Assembly (NCBI GenBank): GCA_017307375.1 | Contig: JAFKFH010000019.1 | Location: 1 to 64,000 of the forward strand | Source: Alphaproteobacteria bacterium | Lineage (GTDB): Bacteria; Pseudomonadota; Alphaproteobacteria; Ferrovibrionales; Ferrovibrionaceae | Length of the DNA stretch: 64,000 bases | Direction: 5' to 3' | Shown: in pieces, positions 63,446 to 64,000 of the stretch | Layout of the letters: the number at the start of each line of letters is the position of its first letter | How positions within the stretch are numbered: the first letter of the stretch is position 1 | Notes under the pieces: generated by a model | What the model was told of the DNA's origin: nothing | What the model saw: the letters and a program-made list of their open reading frames with translations, nothing else | Database searches by the model: none | Position numbers and translations under genes: made by a program

Positions 63446-64000
63446 TCGCGGTCTCCCCTGTTGTCTTGTGTGATTTCGGTTCGTGCTGGCGTTCCAGCCG
63501 CGCCGAATAGGAATAGCGGCGGGCGTCGTAGACGGCGTCGACCGCATCGAGCGGCGTGCCGTCGGCGGCGAAGGTATGGCGGCGGACGGCGACCACCACC
63601 GCGTTGCGGGGCAGTTCCAGAAGCCGGCGATCCTCGGTGCCGGCCAGGCAGGCGACCAGCTGTTCCTGAGCGTTCGCCACCTTCAGGCCGTGATCGTCGA
63701 AATGCCGGTAGAGGGAGAAGCCGGGGTCGTCGATGACCGCCCGGGTCAGGCCGAGCCGCGCGACCAGCGCCGCCGACAAGATCGAGGTGTGGCGGGCGAC
63801 CGCCGCCCCGTCGACATAGCGCAGGCGGTCCAGCCGCATCAGCGCCGTGCCCGCCTCATAAGGCAGGCCCGGCACCCATCCTGCGGGTTCGAAGGCCAGC
63901 ACACGGTGGGTCGCCGCATGACCCGCGGCCGCGACCGCCTCGGTGAACGACAGCAGATAGCCGGGTTGGCGGCGCAGCGGTGCCTCGGCCACGAAGGTGC
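63366..64000 (-). CDS. GntR-family regulator (UTRA domain), N-terminus outside window
   Basis: The visible 211 or so codons form a UTRA effector domain (RRQPGYLLSFTEAVAAAGHAATHRVLAFEPAG, then ALMRLDRLRYVDGAAVARHTSIL and the end VVAVRRHTFAADGTPLDAVDAVYDARRYSYSARLE). The DNA-binding GntR head must lie beyond 64000. The frame runs about 25 codons beyond the usual UTRA end, so its tail overlaps the start of the binding-protein gene. It probably represses the operon and releases on binding a nucleoside or sugar phosphate. Confidence 0.85.
   Translation of the reverse strand, partial: TFVAEAPLRRQPGYLLSFTEAVAAAGHAATHRVLAFEPAGWVPGLPYEAGTALMRLDRLRYVDGAAVARHTSILSAALVARLGLTRAVIDDPGFSLYRHFDDHGLKVANAQEQLVACLAGTEDRRLLELPRNAVVVAVRRHTFAADGTPLDAVDAVYDARRYSYSARLERQHEPKSHKTTGETANDDAANEMDRHDGPRLGPWGDRGAGR

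Overview
The window is about 64 kb of GC-rich DNA with the gene content of an alphaproteobacterium, probably a Rhodospirillales-type soil or plant-associated organism. Supporting signs are the hisZ-purA pair, a serC-type leader RNA before serC-serA, RpoH, an RluD / small membrane protein / MPN-domain cluster, isocitrate lyase divergent from a short-chain-fatty-acid regulator, a MucR remnant and many ABC uptake systems. The genus cannot be read from the sequence.

Region 1 (1-14161) is core chromosome: the end of a LivF-type ATPase, a GNAT acetyltransferase, serC-serA (serine synthesis, with a clear promoter and leader RNA), pyruvate kinase, a secreted M23 peptidase, hisZ-purA, a bidirectional terminator, rpoH, rluD, a small membrane protein, a degenerate JAMM protein, threonine aldolase and tRNA-Glu(CTC).

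Region 2 (14162-about 20150) looks like an island inserted at tRNA-Glu. Much of it is visibly lower in GC and holds decayed genes: a frameshifted MucR, a HAD phosphatase with an internal deletion, and IS3-family transposase scraps. Intact genes are a HEPN/Toprim-type protein, a ClpP-like protease and a Hanks-type kinase with an unrecognised C-terminal domain. This is a plausible small defence or stress island; no integrase is visible.

Region 3 (20153-23628) has isocitrate lyase and a small downstream gene, divergent from an XRE/ScfR-type regulator. The space between them carries a matched pair of inverted 10-bp sites.

Region 4 (23633-42654) is a large catabolic block on the minus strand: ALDH, a PLP desulfhydrase-like enzyme, a four-subunit sarcosine-oxidase-like complex (soxBDAG order) and a class III aminotransferase; then a peptide ABC transporter, a gamma-glutamyltransferase-like enzyme, a RidA protein and an amidase. 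An IclR regulator is divergent from it. The palindrome CGAAC-N4-GTTCG occurs twice in the IclR/ALDH intergenic region and once, with one mismatch, before the transporter, suggesting one regulon for uptake and oxidation of an N-substituted or gamma-glutamylated amino compound.

Region 5 (42751-54331) is a series of short accessory units: an atypical SDR with an AraC regulator (frameshifted at its start), an Ior-type molybdenum hydroxylase pair with a GlxA-type regulator, an alpha/beta hydrolase, an SDR, an MFS exporter, two GST-family proteins, and remnants of an alpha/beta hydrolase and a chemotaxis receptor.

Region 6 (54471-64000) is one tightly overlapping minus-strand operon: a GntR/UTRA regulator (partial), a BMP-type nucleoside ABC transporter, a cysteine hydrolase, a PfkB kinase, a nucleoside phosphorylase, a SIS-domain protein and an ALDH. 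It looks like a complete route for import, phosphorolysis and further metabolism of a nucleoside, possibly through sugar 1-phosphate phosphorylation.
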